64,000 bases of DNA from Modicisalibacter luteus DSM 23508 (GTDB lineage Bacteria; Pseudomonadota; Gammaproteobacteria; Pseudomonadales; Halomonadaceae): contig NZ_KB899999.1 in NCBI RefSeq assembly GCF_000378505.1, positions 124,001 to 188,000 of the forward strand, read 5' to 3'. The position numbers and the translations under genes are program-made. Each line of letters begins with the position of its first letter. Positions within the stretch are counted from its first letter, which is position 1. Of the stretch, positions 27,086 to 38,847 are shown piece by piece. The notes beneath the pieces were generated by a model. The model was not told where the DNA came from. It did not search any database and saw nothing but the letters and a program-made list of their open reading frames with translations.

Positions 27086-27370
27086 GTTTTCTCCAACGAG
27101 GCACGATAAGCAAAGGTTCTCGATTATTTTTGATTTCGATCGGAACGGGGCGCCTTGCAACGCATTGTCAACAAACATTGCAACCAGGCCGGTTTAATTG
27201 CAATGCGTAATGAGTTGTTTTCGTACGTTTAAAACAGCATGACGACCCCGTTTCCAACACTGAGAAGCGCTGGCGAACGCGGCTGGACTTTCTTACAGTA
27301 AGAATGATTTCGTCGGGGGGTATCCCTCGAAGTTACTTATCACAAACAGGCCCAGGGAGGGTGCCTTTCG

Positions 27371-28144
27371 ATGTCGAAACCGGAGATATTCCGATCATGC
27401 CCATTACCTAAAAAGGGCGAAGCTTGGGCATTGTTTCTCGACTTGGATGGCACGCTTAGCCCCTTGAAGGAAAAGCCCGCGGATGTGGTACTGGAAAAGC
27501 GCCTGCTAGAATTGCTGCAGCAGTTGCACCAGCGCCTCGACGGCGCTCTGGCAATCATTAGCGGGCGCTCCATCGACGATCTATCGCGCCTGCTGTCGCC
27601 GTTGGAATTGCCACTGGCGGGCCAGCACGGTGCCGAGCGACACGATGCGGTAAACGGCTATTCCCTGACCGAGCCCGACTACGCAACACTGCACGAGGCT
27701 CGTGAGGAACTGAACCGATTTCTCGAGGCGCATCCCGAGCTGGAACTAGAAGACAAGGGAGCCAGTCTGGCCTTGCACTACCGCAATGCGCCCTACAAGC
27801 AGACGACGATCGAGAAGCAGCTGGAAAGCTTGCGGGAGCGCTTGGGGGACGCCCTCATCATGCATGGCGGCAAGTCCGTGTTCGAGTTACGGACAACCTC
27901 CTGCAACAAGGGCGAAGCCATCCATCAGTTCATGCAAGTGACGCCATTCGCCCAGCGTACGCCAGTCTTTCTCGGCGATGATTTGACAGACGAGGACGGC
28001 TTCGAGGCCGTCAATGCCTTGGGAGGATACAGTATCAAGGTCGGCCAGGGCGAAACCCGGGCAAGGTATCGGTTGGACGATACCCAGGCCGTGGAAGCCT
28101 GGCTGAAGACCTGCCTGGAACAATGGCCGGTAGAGCCAGCATAG
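27371..28144 (+). CDS. otsB: Trehalose-6-phosphate phosphatase
   Basis: OtsB (257 residues) is a HAD-superfamily phosphatase that releases trehalose from trehalose-6-phosphate. Motif I FLDLDGTLSP places the nucleophile at D24 and the acid/base at D26; motif IV is FLGDDLTDEDGF (D203, D204). ISGRSIDDL and GQHGAERHD are OtsB-specific. otsA begins 133 bases downstream on the same strand, so the pair probably forms an operon for osmoprotectant synthesis. Confidence 0.95.
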   Translation: MSKPEIFRSCPLPKKGEAWALFLDLDGTLSPLKEKPADVVLEKRLLELLQQLHQRLDGALAIISGRSIDDLSRLLSPLELPLAGQHGAERHDAVNGYSLTEPDYATLHEAREELNRFLEAHPELELEDKGASLALHYRNAPYKQTTIEKQLESLRERLGDALIMHGGKSVFELRTTSCNKGEAIHQFMQVTPFAQRTPVFLGDDLTDEDGFEAVNALGGYSIKVGQGETRARYRLDDTQAVEAWLKTCLEQWPVEPA

Positions 28145-28277
28145 ACTAGAGCAAAGTCCGGCATGTTCATCGCATCAGATCGACTCGGCTAGCTTGGATA
28201 GCTGCCGGCCGGACGTCATCCTGGGTGAGCACGGACAGGAAGGCCCGTGCCACTCGCCATTAAGCATAGGTGTTCAC

Positions 28278-29672
28278 ATGTCCAAGGAACCGGATAACGA
28301 GCTGATTGTCGTCTCCAATCGCGTCCCTTCCCCCAAGAGTTCGGGAGGCAGCCAGGGGGGGCTCGCCGTAGGCGTCATGAACGCATTGCAGAAGAACGAG
28401 GGGTTATGGGTCGGCTGGAGCGGCGAGATCGATGAGAATCGCGACGCCCAGCTCAATCACTATGAGTTCGACTCGGTACGTTTTGCGACATTTCCACTCA
28501 CCGAGACTGACCACCAGACCTTTTATATAGGGTTCTCCAATGAGGTGCTTTGGCCACTGTTCCACTACCGTCCCGACAAGGTGGATTACAGCCGCGAGAA
28601 CCTGGAAGGCTACCTTCGCGTCAGCCAGCGCTACGCCCGTCATGTTGCCACGCTGGTCGAACCTCACTCGCGTATCTGGGTGCATGACTACCAACTGATT
28701 CCCCTTGGCTTTTACCTGCGCCAGGCCGGCATCAATGTGCCCATCGGGCATTTCCTGCATACGCCGTTCCCGCCGTGGGACGTGCTGCGCATCCTCCCCG
28801 ATTACGAGAACTTGCTGCGTTACTTCAGCGCCTACGATGTGGTTGGCTTCCAGACCAAGTGCGACCTGCGCAACTTTGAAGAGTGCATGCGCCACGGTTT
28901 CGATGCCACCTTCCATGACGATGGCACAATCGAGGCAGAGGGCCGGCGTTTCCGCGCGGAGGCCTTCCCCATCTCGATCGACCTCGAATCGGCTCAGGAG
29001 CTGGCCCGCCAGGGTGTGGAAAGCAACATTGGCAAACGTATGGCACAGTCGCTGGCTGATAGGACGCTAGTGATGGGGGTCGACCGCCTGGATTACAGCA
29101 AGGGCATCTACAAGCGCTTCCTGGCCTTCGAGCGACTGCTGGAAAAAGCCGAGCACCAGCATGGCCACGTGGTGTTCGTGCAGATATCGCCGCCCTCGCG
29201 CACCGACGTCCCGGAGTATGCCGAGCTGCGCACGACGCTGGAGCGCATCGCCGGCCATGTCAATGGTCGCTTCTCGGATTACGACTGGACACCGCTGCGT
29301 TATCTCAATCGCGGCTACAGCCGAGAATCGATCCTCGGCTTCCTGCGCCTGAGTCGTGTCGGTTTCCTGACCCCGCTGCGCGACGGCATGAACCTGGTCG
29401 CCAAGGAGTTTGTGGCTGCTCAGGATCCGGAGGATCCCGGCGTGCTGGTGCTTTCCCATTTGGCCGGTGCTTCCTGGGAGTTGCAGGAAGGCGCTCTGGT
29501 CTGCAACCCGTACGACACCGAGGGTGTCGCCGACATGCTGGATCAGGCCCTGAACATGCCGCTGGAAGAGCGCAAGGAACGCTGGCAGCGCATGATGGAC
29601 GTGATGCGCAATAACGACATCCACCATTGGTGTCGTCAGTTCCTCGGCGCCTTGAGTGCCGTTCAACATTAA
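28278..29672 (+). CDS. otsA: Trehalose-6-phosphate synthase
   Basis: OtsA (464 residues) is the GT20 glycosyltransferase that makes trehalose-6-phosphate from UDP-glucose and glucose-6-phosphate. It has the N-terminal VVSNRVPSPKSSGGSQGGLAVGV loop, VWVHDYQL-type IWVHDYQLIPLG, GHFLHTPFPPWD, VDRLDYSKGI and PLRDGMNLVAKEFVAAQ motifs, all typical. The ATG at 28278 gives the normal N terminus; 28 upstream in-frame codons look non-coding. A hairpin follows at 29683-29713. Confidence 0.95.
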   Translation: MSKEPDNELIVVSNRVPSPKSSGGSQGGLAVGVMNALQKNEGLWVGWSGEIDENRDAQLNHYEFDSVRFATFPLTETDHQTFYIGFSNEVLWPLFHYRPDKVDYSRENLEGYLRVSQRYARHVATLVEPHSRIWVHDYQLIPLGFYLRQAGINVPIGHFLHTPFPPWDVLRILPDYENLLRYFSAYDVVGFQTKCDLRNFEECMRHGFDATFHDDGTIEAEGRRFRAEAFPISIDLESAQELARQGVESNIGKRMAQSLADRTLVMGVDRLDYSKGIYKRFLAFERLLEKAEHQHGHVVFVQISPPSRTDVPEYAELRTTLERIAGHVNGRFSDYDWTPLRYLNRGYSRESILGFLRLSRVGFLTPLRDGMNLVAKEFVAAQDPEDPGVLVLSHLAGASWELQEGALVCNPYDTEGVADMLDQALNMPLEERKERWQRMMDVMRNNDIHHWCRQFLGALSAVQH

Positions 29673-29682
29673 TCCGCTTGGA

Positions 29683-29713
29683 AAGACACCGGCACAGTGG
29701 ATGCCGGTGTCTT
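29683..29713 (+). terminator. Hairpin after otsA
   Basis: A perfect 12-base stem (29683-29694 AAGACACCGGCA with 29702-29713) and a 7-base loop lie ten bases after the otsA stop. There is no T-run beyond two bases, so it may be a weak terminator or an RNA-stabilising end. Confidence 0.55.
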
Positions 29714-29802
29714 CACGGCAACGCCCCCTCCTCGTTGGCACCGTAAGCGCTCTCTCCTTGGATAAACGCCATCCAAAGCGCCAACTACACTGGAGTCCGT
29801 GA

Positions 29803-32283
<2,481 letters not shown>

Positions 32284-32327
32284 CCCTCGCCAAGGACACC
32301 GGCGACTGAGTCGCTGGCAATGAAATC

Positions 32328-32353
32328 GAAGCCCCTGCCCCGGCAGGGGCTTC
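32328..32353 (+). terminator. icd terminator hairpin
   Basis: An 11- to 12-base GC-rich stem (GAAGCCCCTG at 32328 pairing with its complement ending at 32353) lies 45 bases after the icd stop. It is followed by GTGTTTCT, a weak T-run. Confidence 0.7.
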
Positions 32354-32588
32354 GTGTTTCTACAAGCCCTGGCACCGCCTTGTCGTTGTTTAGATACTGG
32401 CTAAGCTGCTGAAAAAACAGACAATGCGAGACATGTCCCCGCCAGGCCGTCGGTAATCGATGACATTTTCCTGGCCCGGCGAGCCCTAATCACCGTTGCC
32501 CCCGAACACCAGTCACCAGCAACCCTCTATAAGGCATTGTTATCTCAAATGTTTTGAAAACCTGGCGCCCTTCTCGCATTGTTCAAGG

Positions 32589-32864
32589 TGCGGCTGGCGA
32601 GGGCAGGCACGTGCAAACGTCGTTCACCCCCCCAGTCCAAGGATGAATCGCCGCGCCTTCGGGCCAAGGATGCCACGGCATCTGGAATGGATTCCCGCAA
32701 GGACGCCTCGTTTGGCATGCGCCGCTCAGTTTCACCGCGACGCATCATGAACAGTGTCAAAGGACGTAATGTCGATGGCCGTCCTTTGACTCTGTGGGGC
32801 TCAGCCCCAGCACGACCCTTCAGTTCCCTGCGTACCTTGGACCGCTCTTGCGGTCCATTTTTTT
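32589..32864 (+). ncRNA. Candidate CsrB/RsmZ-like small RNA
   Basis: The 664-base gap between icd and the MFS gene (32284-32947) contains a free-standing intrinsic terminator at 32838-32864. Upstream of it are CAAGGATG at 32638-32645 and 32665-32672, CAAGGACG at 32698-32705, CAAAGGACG near 32758-32766, and a GGAA-TGGA-TTCC mini-hairpin at 32684-32695, so GGA recurs seven times. An 11-base inverted repeat lies at 32756-32790 and a 6-base one just after it. A weak promoter (TTGAAA 32554-32559, 17 bases, CATTGT 32577-32582) would start RNA near 32589. This pattern fits CsrA-binding RNAs. No GacA box was seen, and weak open frames cover both strands. The ends are approximate. Confidence 0.4.
32838..32864 (+). 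terminator. Orphan intrinsic terminator
   Basis: An 8-base stem (TGGACCGC at 32838-32845 with 32850-32857), a TCTT loop and seven T residues (32858-32864) form a textbook Rho-independent terminator. No protein gene lies upstream of it within the gap, which is why an RNA gene is suspected. Confidence 0.85.
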
Positions 32865-32947
32865 GCGTGTACGCCGGCCTTTCGTTAGCTGGCTAATCCC
32901 ATCGTGTTAGGCGTAGAATTCTAGCCCGATCACCGAAGGGACACCCC

Positions 32948-34147
32948 ATGATCAAGCTCACCTCGCCGATTGCCGTCGTCGTCCTGGCCGCCATGGTGGC
33001 GATGGGACCGCTGGCCACTTCCATGTACCTGCCCGCCTTTCCCGCCATGGCCGAGACGTTCAGCGTTGGGGCAGACAGGATCCAGCTGACCCTCAGTGCC
33101 TACATGATCGGTCTGGCAATCGCGCAGTTGCTGTGTGGCCCACTGGCCGATCGGTTCGGGCGCAAGCCGCTGTTGCTCGTCGGTATGGGCCTGTTTTGCC
33201 TGGGCAGCGTGGGCTGCATGTTCGCCGACAGTATCACCGTGCTGTTCGGCTATCGCTTCTTCCAGGCCTTCGGCGCAGCATCAGGCATGGTGCTGGCCCA
33301 AGCCATGGTCCGCGACACCTTCGAGCCTGTCGAGGCGGCGAAGAAGCTCGCCTATATGGGTAGCACCACGGCCGTTGCGCCGGCACTCGCCCCGGTCGTC
33401 GGTGGTGCGCTATTGGTGGCTTTCGGCTGGCCGTCGATCTTTCTATTTTTGGCCATCTACGCCGCGTTGACACTGGCCGTGGTGGGGGTCGGATTGCCCG
33501 AGTCGTTGCCCCGCGAACGTCGCCAGACCCTGCATCCGCGCACAGTCATGGATAATTACCTGTCAGCGATCAGCAACCGCACCTTTCTCGCCCATGCGTT
33601 AGCGGTAAGCCTGATGTTTGCCGGCCACTACGGCTTCATGTCCGGCGCTCCGTTCGTGCTTATTGAGCTATTCGAGGTGCCCGAAGCCCACTTCGGCTGG
33701 TATTTCCTGTTCGTAGTGGCGGCCTTCATCGCCGGGAACCTGCTGGGCGCACGGCTGATATCCAAGGTCGGCGGACACCGCCTGATTCTCGTCGGCGGCA
33801 GCCTGCTGGTCCTGGCCGGCGTGCTGGTCGTGTCGCTGGTGGCGAGCGGCGCCGATACCCTTGCGGCGATTATCGGCCCGCAGGTGATCTACGCCATCGG
33901 CTCGGGAATGATGATGCCGCAACTGATTGCCGGCGCACTGGCCCCCTTTCACCACATGGCAGGCACCGCTGCGTCGATGCTGGGCTTCATCCAGATGGGC
34001 TCGGCAGCGACATCGAGTGCACTGGTTGGCCGGCTCTATGACGGTACGGCGTTACCGATGGTGCTGGTCATTGCCCTGGCCGGAGCCAGCGCGCTGGTCG
34101 TCTATCTGTCGCTGAGCCGCCGTCCGGTTATGGACGTTGCAAGCTGA
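32948..34147 (+). CDS. Bcr/CflA-family multidrug efflux MFS transporter
   Basis: This 399-residue, 12-segment membrane protein belongs to the DHA1/Bcr-CflA group of drug:H+ antiporters. It shows STSMYLPAFP-type TSMYLPAFPAMAETF in the first segment, the MFS motif A as GPLADRFGRKPLLL (near residue 64), and the motif C region APALAPVVGGALL. The substrate is unknown; relatives export bicyclomycin, chloramphenicol or sulfonamides. It stands alone between the RNA-like region and the convergent mexF. Confidence 0.9.
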   Translation: MIKLTSPIAVVVLAAMVAMGPLATSMYLPAFPAMAETFSVGADRIQLTLSAYMIGLAIAQLLCGPLADRFGRKPLLLVGMGLFCLGSVGCMFADSITVLFGYRFFQAFGAASGMVLAQAMVRDTFEPVEAAKKLAYMGSTTAVAPALAPVVGGALLVAFGWPSIFLFLAIYAALTLAVVGVGLPESLPRERRQTLHPRTVMDNYLSAISNRTFLAHALAVSLMFAGHYGFMSGAPFVLIELFEVPEAHFGWYFLFVVAAFIAGNLLGARLISKVGGHRLILVGGSLLVLAGVLVVSLVASGADTLAAIIGPQVIYAIGSGMMMPQLIAGALAPFHHMAGTAASMLGFIQMGSAATSSALVGRLYDGTALPMVLVIALAGASALVVYLSLSRRPVMDVAS

Positions 34148-34173
34148 TACCGAACGACGCTGGTCTCTTGACG

Positions 34174-34204
34174 AAAAAAGCCCGCAACGGCAAGCGTTGC
34201 GGGC
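34174..34204 (-). terminator. Terminator of the mexEF operon
   Basis: A perfect 10-base stem (GCCCGCAACG at 34180-34189 with 34195-34204, loop GCAAG) is followed on the minus strand by six T residues (34174-34179). It lies between two converging genes and is best oriented for mexF; it may also stop the MFS transcript. Confidence 0.85.
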
Positions 34205-34258
34205 AAACTCATCGGCTGGCTACACAGGCAAGATAGCCAGCCGACGACGGGACGCGAC

Positions 34259-37200
34259 TCAGGACATAGCCGCATCCGGATGCAGGTTTCGGGCCTGGCG
34301 CTTCTCCACGTAGGCACGGATCAGCACATAGAAAACCGGCGTCAACAGCAGGCCGAAGAACGTGACACCAAGCATACCGGCGAACACCGCGACGCCCATG
34401 GCCTGACGCATCTCGGCACCTGCGCCGGTAGAGAGCACGAGCGGGACCACGCCCATGATGAAGGCAAACGACGTCATCAGGATGGGCCGCAAGCGTAGCC
34501 GGCAAGCCTCGAGCACGGCGCTGACCCGGTCCAATCCTTCCAATTGCTTGTCCTTGGCAAACTCAACGATCAGGATCGCGTTCTTGCACGCCAGCCCCAC
34601 CAGGACGATCAGTCCGATCTGAGTGAAGATATTGTTGTCACCGCCGGAAATAAGCACGCCGGTGATCGCGGAAAGCAGCGTCATCGGTACGATCAGGATC
34701 ACTGCCAGCGGGAGGCTCCAGCTCTCGTACTGCGCAGCAAGGACCAGCAGTACCAACAGCACGCACAGCGGAAACACGAACAGCGCCGTATTCCCGGCCA
34801 GGATCTGCTGGTAGGTCAGGTCCGTCCACTCGAAGGTCATGCCATTGGGCAATTCCTCTTCAAGCAACCGGGCCATGGCTGCCTCGGCCTGGCCGGAGCT
34901 ATAGCCGGGCGCAGCGGCACCGTTGAGTTCGGCCGTAGGGAAACCGTTATAGTGCATCACGCGATCAGGACCAGCCGAGTGTTGTATATCCACGAACGTC
35001 GCCAGAGGCACCATGTCGCCGGTGGCATTGCGCAGCTTGAGCTGACCGATCTGTTCGGGCTCGAGTCGGTATGGCTGGTCGGCCTGGGCAATCACCTGAT
35101 ACGTCCGACCGAAGCGGTTGAAGTCGTTGACGTATAGCGAGCCGAGATAAACCTGCATGGTCTCGAAGATGTCATCGACGGATACGCCATGTGTCTTGGC
35201 TTTCTCACGATCCACGTCGGCATCGATCTGCGGCACGTTGACCGTGAAGCTGGAGAACACCCCCGCCAGCTCAGGCACCTGCTGGCTCTTGGCAATGATG
35301 TTCTGCGTCTGCGCGTAGAGCTCGTCGTAACCGAGGCTGGCACGGTCCTCGACCTGCAGACGGAACCCGCCGATGGTTCCCAGCCCCATGACCGGCGGCG
35401 GCGGGAAGATGGCAATGAACGCCTCCTGAATGGCCGCGAATTCCTGATTCAGCGCCCCGGCAATAGCGTTGGCCGACAGGCCAGGCGCCTGACGCTCTTC
35501 GAACGGGTCCAGTGTGACGAAGACGATGCCGCTATTTGGACTGTTGCTGAAGCCATTTATCGACAGGCCCGGAAACGCCACGGTGCTCTCTACACCGGGG
35601 TAGTTCAGGGCTTTCTCCGACATCTCGCGAATTACCGCCTCTGTACGATCGAGCGTCGCGGCATCCGGCAATTGGGCGAACGATACCAGATACTGCTTGT
35701 CCTGCTGCGGCACGAAGCCGCTTGGCGTGCTGGAAAAACCTAGCCAGGTCAGCCCGATCAGCCCCGCGTATACCAACAGGGCGACCGAGCTACCCCGCAG
35801 GATGCGTCGTACGGTGCCCACATAACCATTGCTGGCATGGTGAAACACGGAATTGAAGGGCCGGAACAACCATTTGCCGAAGATCCAGTCGAGCAGACGC
35901 GAGAAGCGATCCTTCGGTGCATCATGGCGCTTGAGCAGTACAGCGGCCAGGGCCGGTGACAAGGTCAGCGAGTTGAACGCCGAGATTACCGTCGAGATGG
36001 CAATGGTCAAGGCGAACTGGCGATAGAACTGCCCGGTAAGCCCCGAAATGAAGGCGGTGGGGATGAATACCGCACACAGCACCAGCGCAGTGGCTATGAT
36101 CGGTCCGGTGACTTCCTTCATCGCTTGCTGGGTGGCTTCGATCGGCGACTTGCCAAGCGCGATGTTACGCTCGACGTTTTCCACCACCACGATAGCGTCG
36201 TCGACGACGATACCGATCGCCAGGACCAGGCCGAACAGCGACAGCGCATTCAGCGAGAATCCGAATAAGTGCATGACCGCAAACGTGCCGATCAGCGATA
36301 CCGGCACGGCGGCCAGCGGAATGATCGAGGCTCGCCAGGTCTGGAGGAACAGCACCACAACCAATACCACCAGTATGATCGCCTCGAGCAGGGTATGGAC
36401 CACGGCCTCGATGGACCCACGCACGAAGACCGTCGGGTCGTAGACGATGCGGTAGTCGACACCCTCGGGGAAGGCCTGCTTCAGCTCGGCCATGCGCTCG
36501 CGTACGGCATCGGACAGCGCAATGGCATTCGAACCCGGCCGTTGGAAGATGGGGATGGCTACCGCCGGCTGGTTATCCAGTAGTGAGCGCAGCGCATACT
36601 GGCTGGCCCCAAGTTCGATACGAGCGATGTCCTTGAGACGTACGATCTCGCCGTTCGCCCCCGCCCGCACGACAATATTCTCGAACTCTTCTTCACTGAC
36701 CAGGCGCCCCTGAGTGTTGATCAGCAACTGGAAGCTGGTGGCATCCGGCGATGGCGGTGCTCCGAGCGTACCGGCGGCGACTTGCCGATTCTGTTCGCGT
36801 ACGGCATTTACCACATCCATCGCAGTGAGATTGAGCGACGCCACCCGGTTGGGATCGAGCCAGATACGCAGTGAGTAATCGCCTGCTCCGAACAGCTGCA
36901 CATCGCCCACCCCTTCCAGCCGGGCCAACTCGTCACGGATGTTGAGCGCCGCGTAATTCGACAGGTAAAGCATGTCGTAACGTTCATCGGGTGATATCAG
37001 ATGAACGACCATGGTCAGGTCGGGCGAGGCCTTGTCAGCAGTCACGCCGAGCCGCTGCACCTCCTCGGGAAGTTTGGGCAGCGTCCGGGTGACACGGTTC
37101 TGTACCTGCACCTGGGCGGTATCGAGATCGGTCCCGAGTGCGAAGGTGATGGTCAGGGTCATCTTGCCGTCGGCAGTGGACTGGGAGGACATGTAAAGCA

Positions 37201-37429
37201 TGTTCTCCACCCCGTTGATTGCCTGCTCCAGCGGCGCCGCCACGGTCTCACCGATTACCTTGGGGTTGGCACCGGGATAGTTGGCACGCACCACTACCGT
37301 CGGCGGCACCACCTCCGGATATTCGCTGATCGGCAACTTGAACAGCGAGATGGCGCCGGCAATCAGGATCAGCAGGGAAAGAACAACGGCGAAGATCGGA
37401 CGCCGTATGAAAAACTGTGAAAAGTTCAT
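34259..37429 (-). CDS. mexF: RND multidrug efflux inner-membrane pump, MexF-like
   Basis: This 1056-residue HAE-1 RND transporter is very close to MexF of Pseudomonas aeruginosa over its whole length: N terminus MNFSQFFIRRPIFAVVLSLL, then ANYPGANPKVIGETVAAPLEQ, the proton-relay segment GIVVDDAIVVVENVERN with paired aspartates, and QSTADGKMTLT. MexF-type pumps export chloramphenicol, quinolones and trimethoprim, driven by the proton motive force. It needs an adaptor (mexE, here frameshifted) and an outer-membrane channel; no oprN homologue follows, as the next gene downstream is an opposing MFS gene. Confidence 0.95.
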   Translation of the reverse strand: MNFSQFFIRRPIFAVVLSLLILIAGAISLFKLPISEYPEVVPPTVVVRANYPGANPKVIGETVAAPLEQAINGVENMLYMSSQSTADGKMTLTITFALGTDLDTAQVQVQNRVTRTLPKLPEEVQRLGVTADKASPDLTMVVHLISPDERYDMLYLSNYAALNIRDELARLEGVGDVQLFGAGDYSLRIWLDPNRVASLNLTAMDVVNAVREQNRQVAAGTLGAPPSPDATSFQLLINTQGRLVSEEEFENIVVRAGANGEIVRLKDIARIELGASQYALRSLLDNQPAVAIPIFQRPGSNAIALSDAVRERMAELKQAFPEGVDYRIVYDPTVFVRGSIEAVVHTLLEAIILVVLVVVLFLQTWRASIIPLAAVPVSLIGTFAVMHLFGFSLNALSLFGLVLAIGIVVDDAIVVVENVERNIALGKSPIEATQQAMKEVTGPIIATALVLCAVFIPTAFISGLTGQFYRQFALTIAISTVISAFNSLTLSPALAAVLLKRHDAPKDRFSRLLDWIFGKWLFRPFNSVFHHASNGYVGTVRRILRGSSVALLVYAGLIGLTWLGFSSTPSGFVPQQDKQYLVSFAQLPDAATLDRTEAVIREMSEKALNYPGVESTVAFPGLSINGFSNSPNSGIVFVTLDPFEERQAPGLSANAIAGALNQEFAAIQEAFIAIFPPPPVMGLGTIGGFRLQVEDRASLGYDELYAQTQNIIAKSQQVPELAGVFSSFTVNVPQIDADVDREKAKTHGVSVDDIFETMQVYLGSLYVNDFNRFGRTYQVIAQADQPYRLEPEQIGQLKLRNATGDMVPLATFVDIQHSAGPDRVMHYNGFPTAELNGAAAPGYSSGQAEAAMARLLEEELPNGMTFEWTDLTYQQILAGNTALFVFPLCVLLVLLVLAAQYESWSLPLAVILIVPMTLLSAITGVLISGGDNNIFTQIGLIVLVGLACKNAILIVEFAKDKQLEGLDRVSAVLEACRLRLRPILMTSFAFIMGVVPLVLSTGAGAEMRQAMGVAVFAGMLGVTFFGLLLTPVFYVLIRAYVEKRQARNLHPDAAMS

Positions 37430-37452
37430 CGTTGTCGTCCCTCAATAACCCG

Positions 37453-38686
37453 CTAGCGAGACTGGTGCGCCGCGCTGGCCGTCAGTCGGTTGTCTTCCAG
37501 CGACTGCGAAGCCGCCAGGGCAGCATCGACGCGACGCTGCATGCGTGACAGGGTGGCCAGCGTCTCGCTATCGGCCATAGGGACGATCTCGGCGGTGACC
37601 GGCATTCCGGGGCGGACGCGCTGGAGCCCATTGACCACGATGCGTTCGCCGGCATCGAGACCACTCCGCACGATGCGCAGCCCGGCAAGTTGAGGACCCA
37701 ATTCGATATTGCGATAAGCCACCGTCCCGTCCTCATTGAGCACCAGCACGAACTTGCGACCGAGATCGGTACCCACCGCGGCATCCTGAATCAGCACGGC
37801 ATCGTAGCTGGCACTGCCCGCCAGCCTGAGCCGCACATAAAGCCCCGGCGTGAAGCGTCCTTCCGGGTTATCGAATACTGCGCGGCCACGAATGGTGCCA
37901 GTCTGCGGATCGACCCGGTTATCAACGAAATCCATGCTGCCCAGATGGGGATAATCGCTCTCGTTGGCGAGCCCCATATAGACCGGGCTGGACTGGCCAC
38001 GCTGTCCTTCCCGGGTCAGCTCCTGATATTTCAGGTAGGCCCGTTCGTCGGCTTCGAAATAGGCATAAACGCGATCTGTAGATACCAGTGGTCAGTACGC
38101 TCTCCCCGGCAGTGACGAGATTACCGGCAGTCACTTCCGCACGGCTGACGTGGCCATCGATGGGTGCGGTCACCTGGGTGAAGCTGAGGTCGAGCTGGGC
38201 TGCATCCAGTGCTGCCTCGAGTGACGCCACTTCGGCGCGTGCCTGCCGGGCCGCACTGGTACGGGCTTCGGCGAGTTCGGCCGAGATGGCGTTGCTGGCC
38301 TTGAGACGCTCACCCCGGCGGGCTTCGTTGTTGGCCCGGTCGGCATTCGCCCGCGTCTGCTGAAGCTGTGCTTCCAGACGGCGCACTTCGACTTCGTAAG
38401 GACGCGGATCGATGACGAACAGCACATCGCCCTTTTTCACCCGGGCCCCTTCCTGAAAGGTCACGGCATCGACGAAGCCGGAGACACGCGGGCGCACCTC
38501 GACGGTTTCGGGCGCCTCGAGACGTCCGGTGAATTCGTCCCACTCCGTGGTGTGTTGCCGAATGACCTGTGCCACGCTCACTGTTGGCGCAGGCATCGTT
38601 TCAGCATGGGCGCTTGCCGCTGACAGTACGAAAACGGCCACGACTGCATGCAACGCGTTGCGTAGGTAGGAAAACTGATAGTTCAT
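37453..38686 (-). pseudogene. mexE: RND periplasmic adaptor MexE, split by a frameshift
   Basis: Two overlapping frames together make one adaptor of about 410 residues. The first (38686 to about 38088) has the signal peptide, biotinyl-lipoyl and hairpin domains up to TAGESVLTT; the second continues VSTDRVYAYFEADERAYLKY and runs to the normal C terminus at 37453. The join lies near 38087-38092, where the bases after ACCACT are two short of the expected TTLVSTD reading, as if one CT of a CTCT pair were lost. Left as it stands, the protein would end with out-of-frame residues, inactivating the pump. A sequencing error is possible. Confidence 0.85.
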
Positions 38687-38761
38687 GGTCTGAACCGCTA
38701 ATCACTGGGGAGTTAGCGGATTCTGCAATGCAACATACAAGGTGACTAATCGAACAGAGTA

Positions 38762-38785
38762 AAAGCTACTATCGCTCAGAATGAT
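38762..38785 (-). promoter_or_regulatory. Candidate MexT binding site upstream of mexE
   Basis: On the minus strand ATCA (38785-38782), five bases, AGCGAT (38776-38771), four bases and GCTTT resemble the MexT nod-box-type consensus ATCA-N5-GTCGAT-N4-ACYAT, matching 4 of 4, 4 of 6 and 3 of 5 specified positions. It lies about 75 bases before the mexE start. Confidence 0.4.
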
Positions 38786-38847
38786 GGTTACGACGCAACG
38801 ATAGAAAACGCCTTATGATGGGACGGCATCCACGCCAATGCAGGCAA

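Noticed and set aside
32545-32896. Overlapping 71- and 105-codon frames on both strands after icd
   Set aside because: No clear ribosome site or family resemblance was seen, and hairpins plus an intrinsic terminator favour an RNA here.
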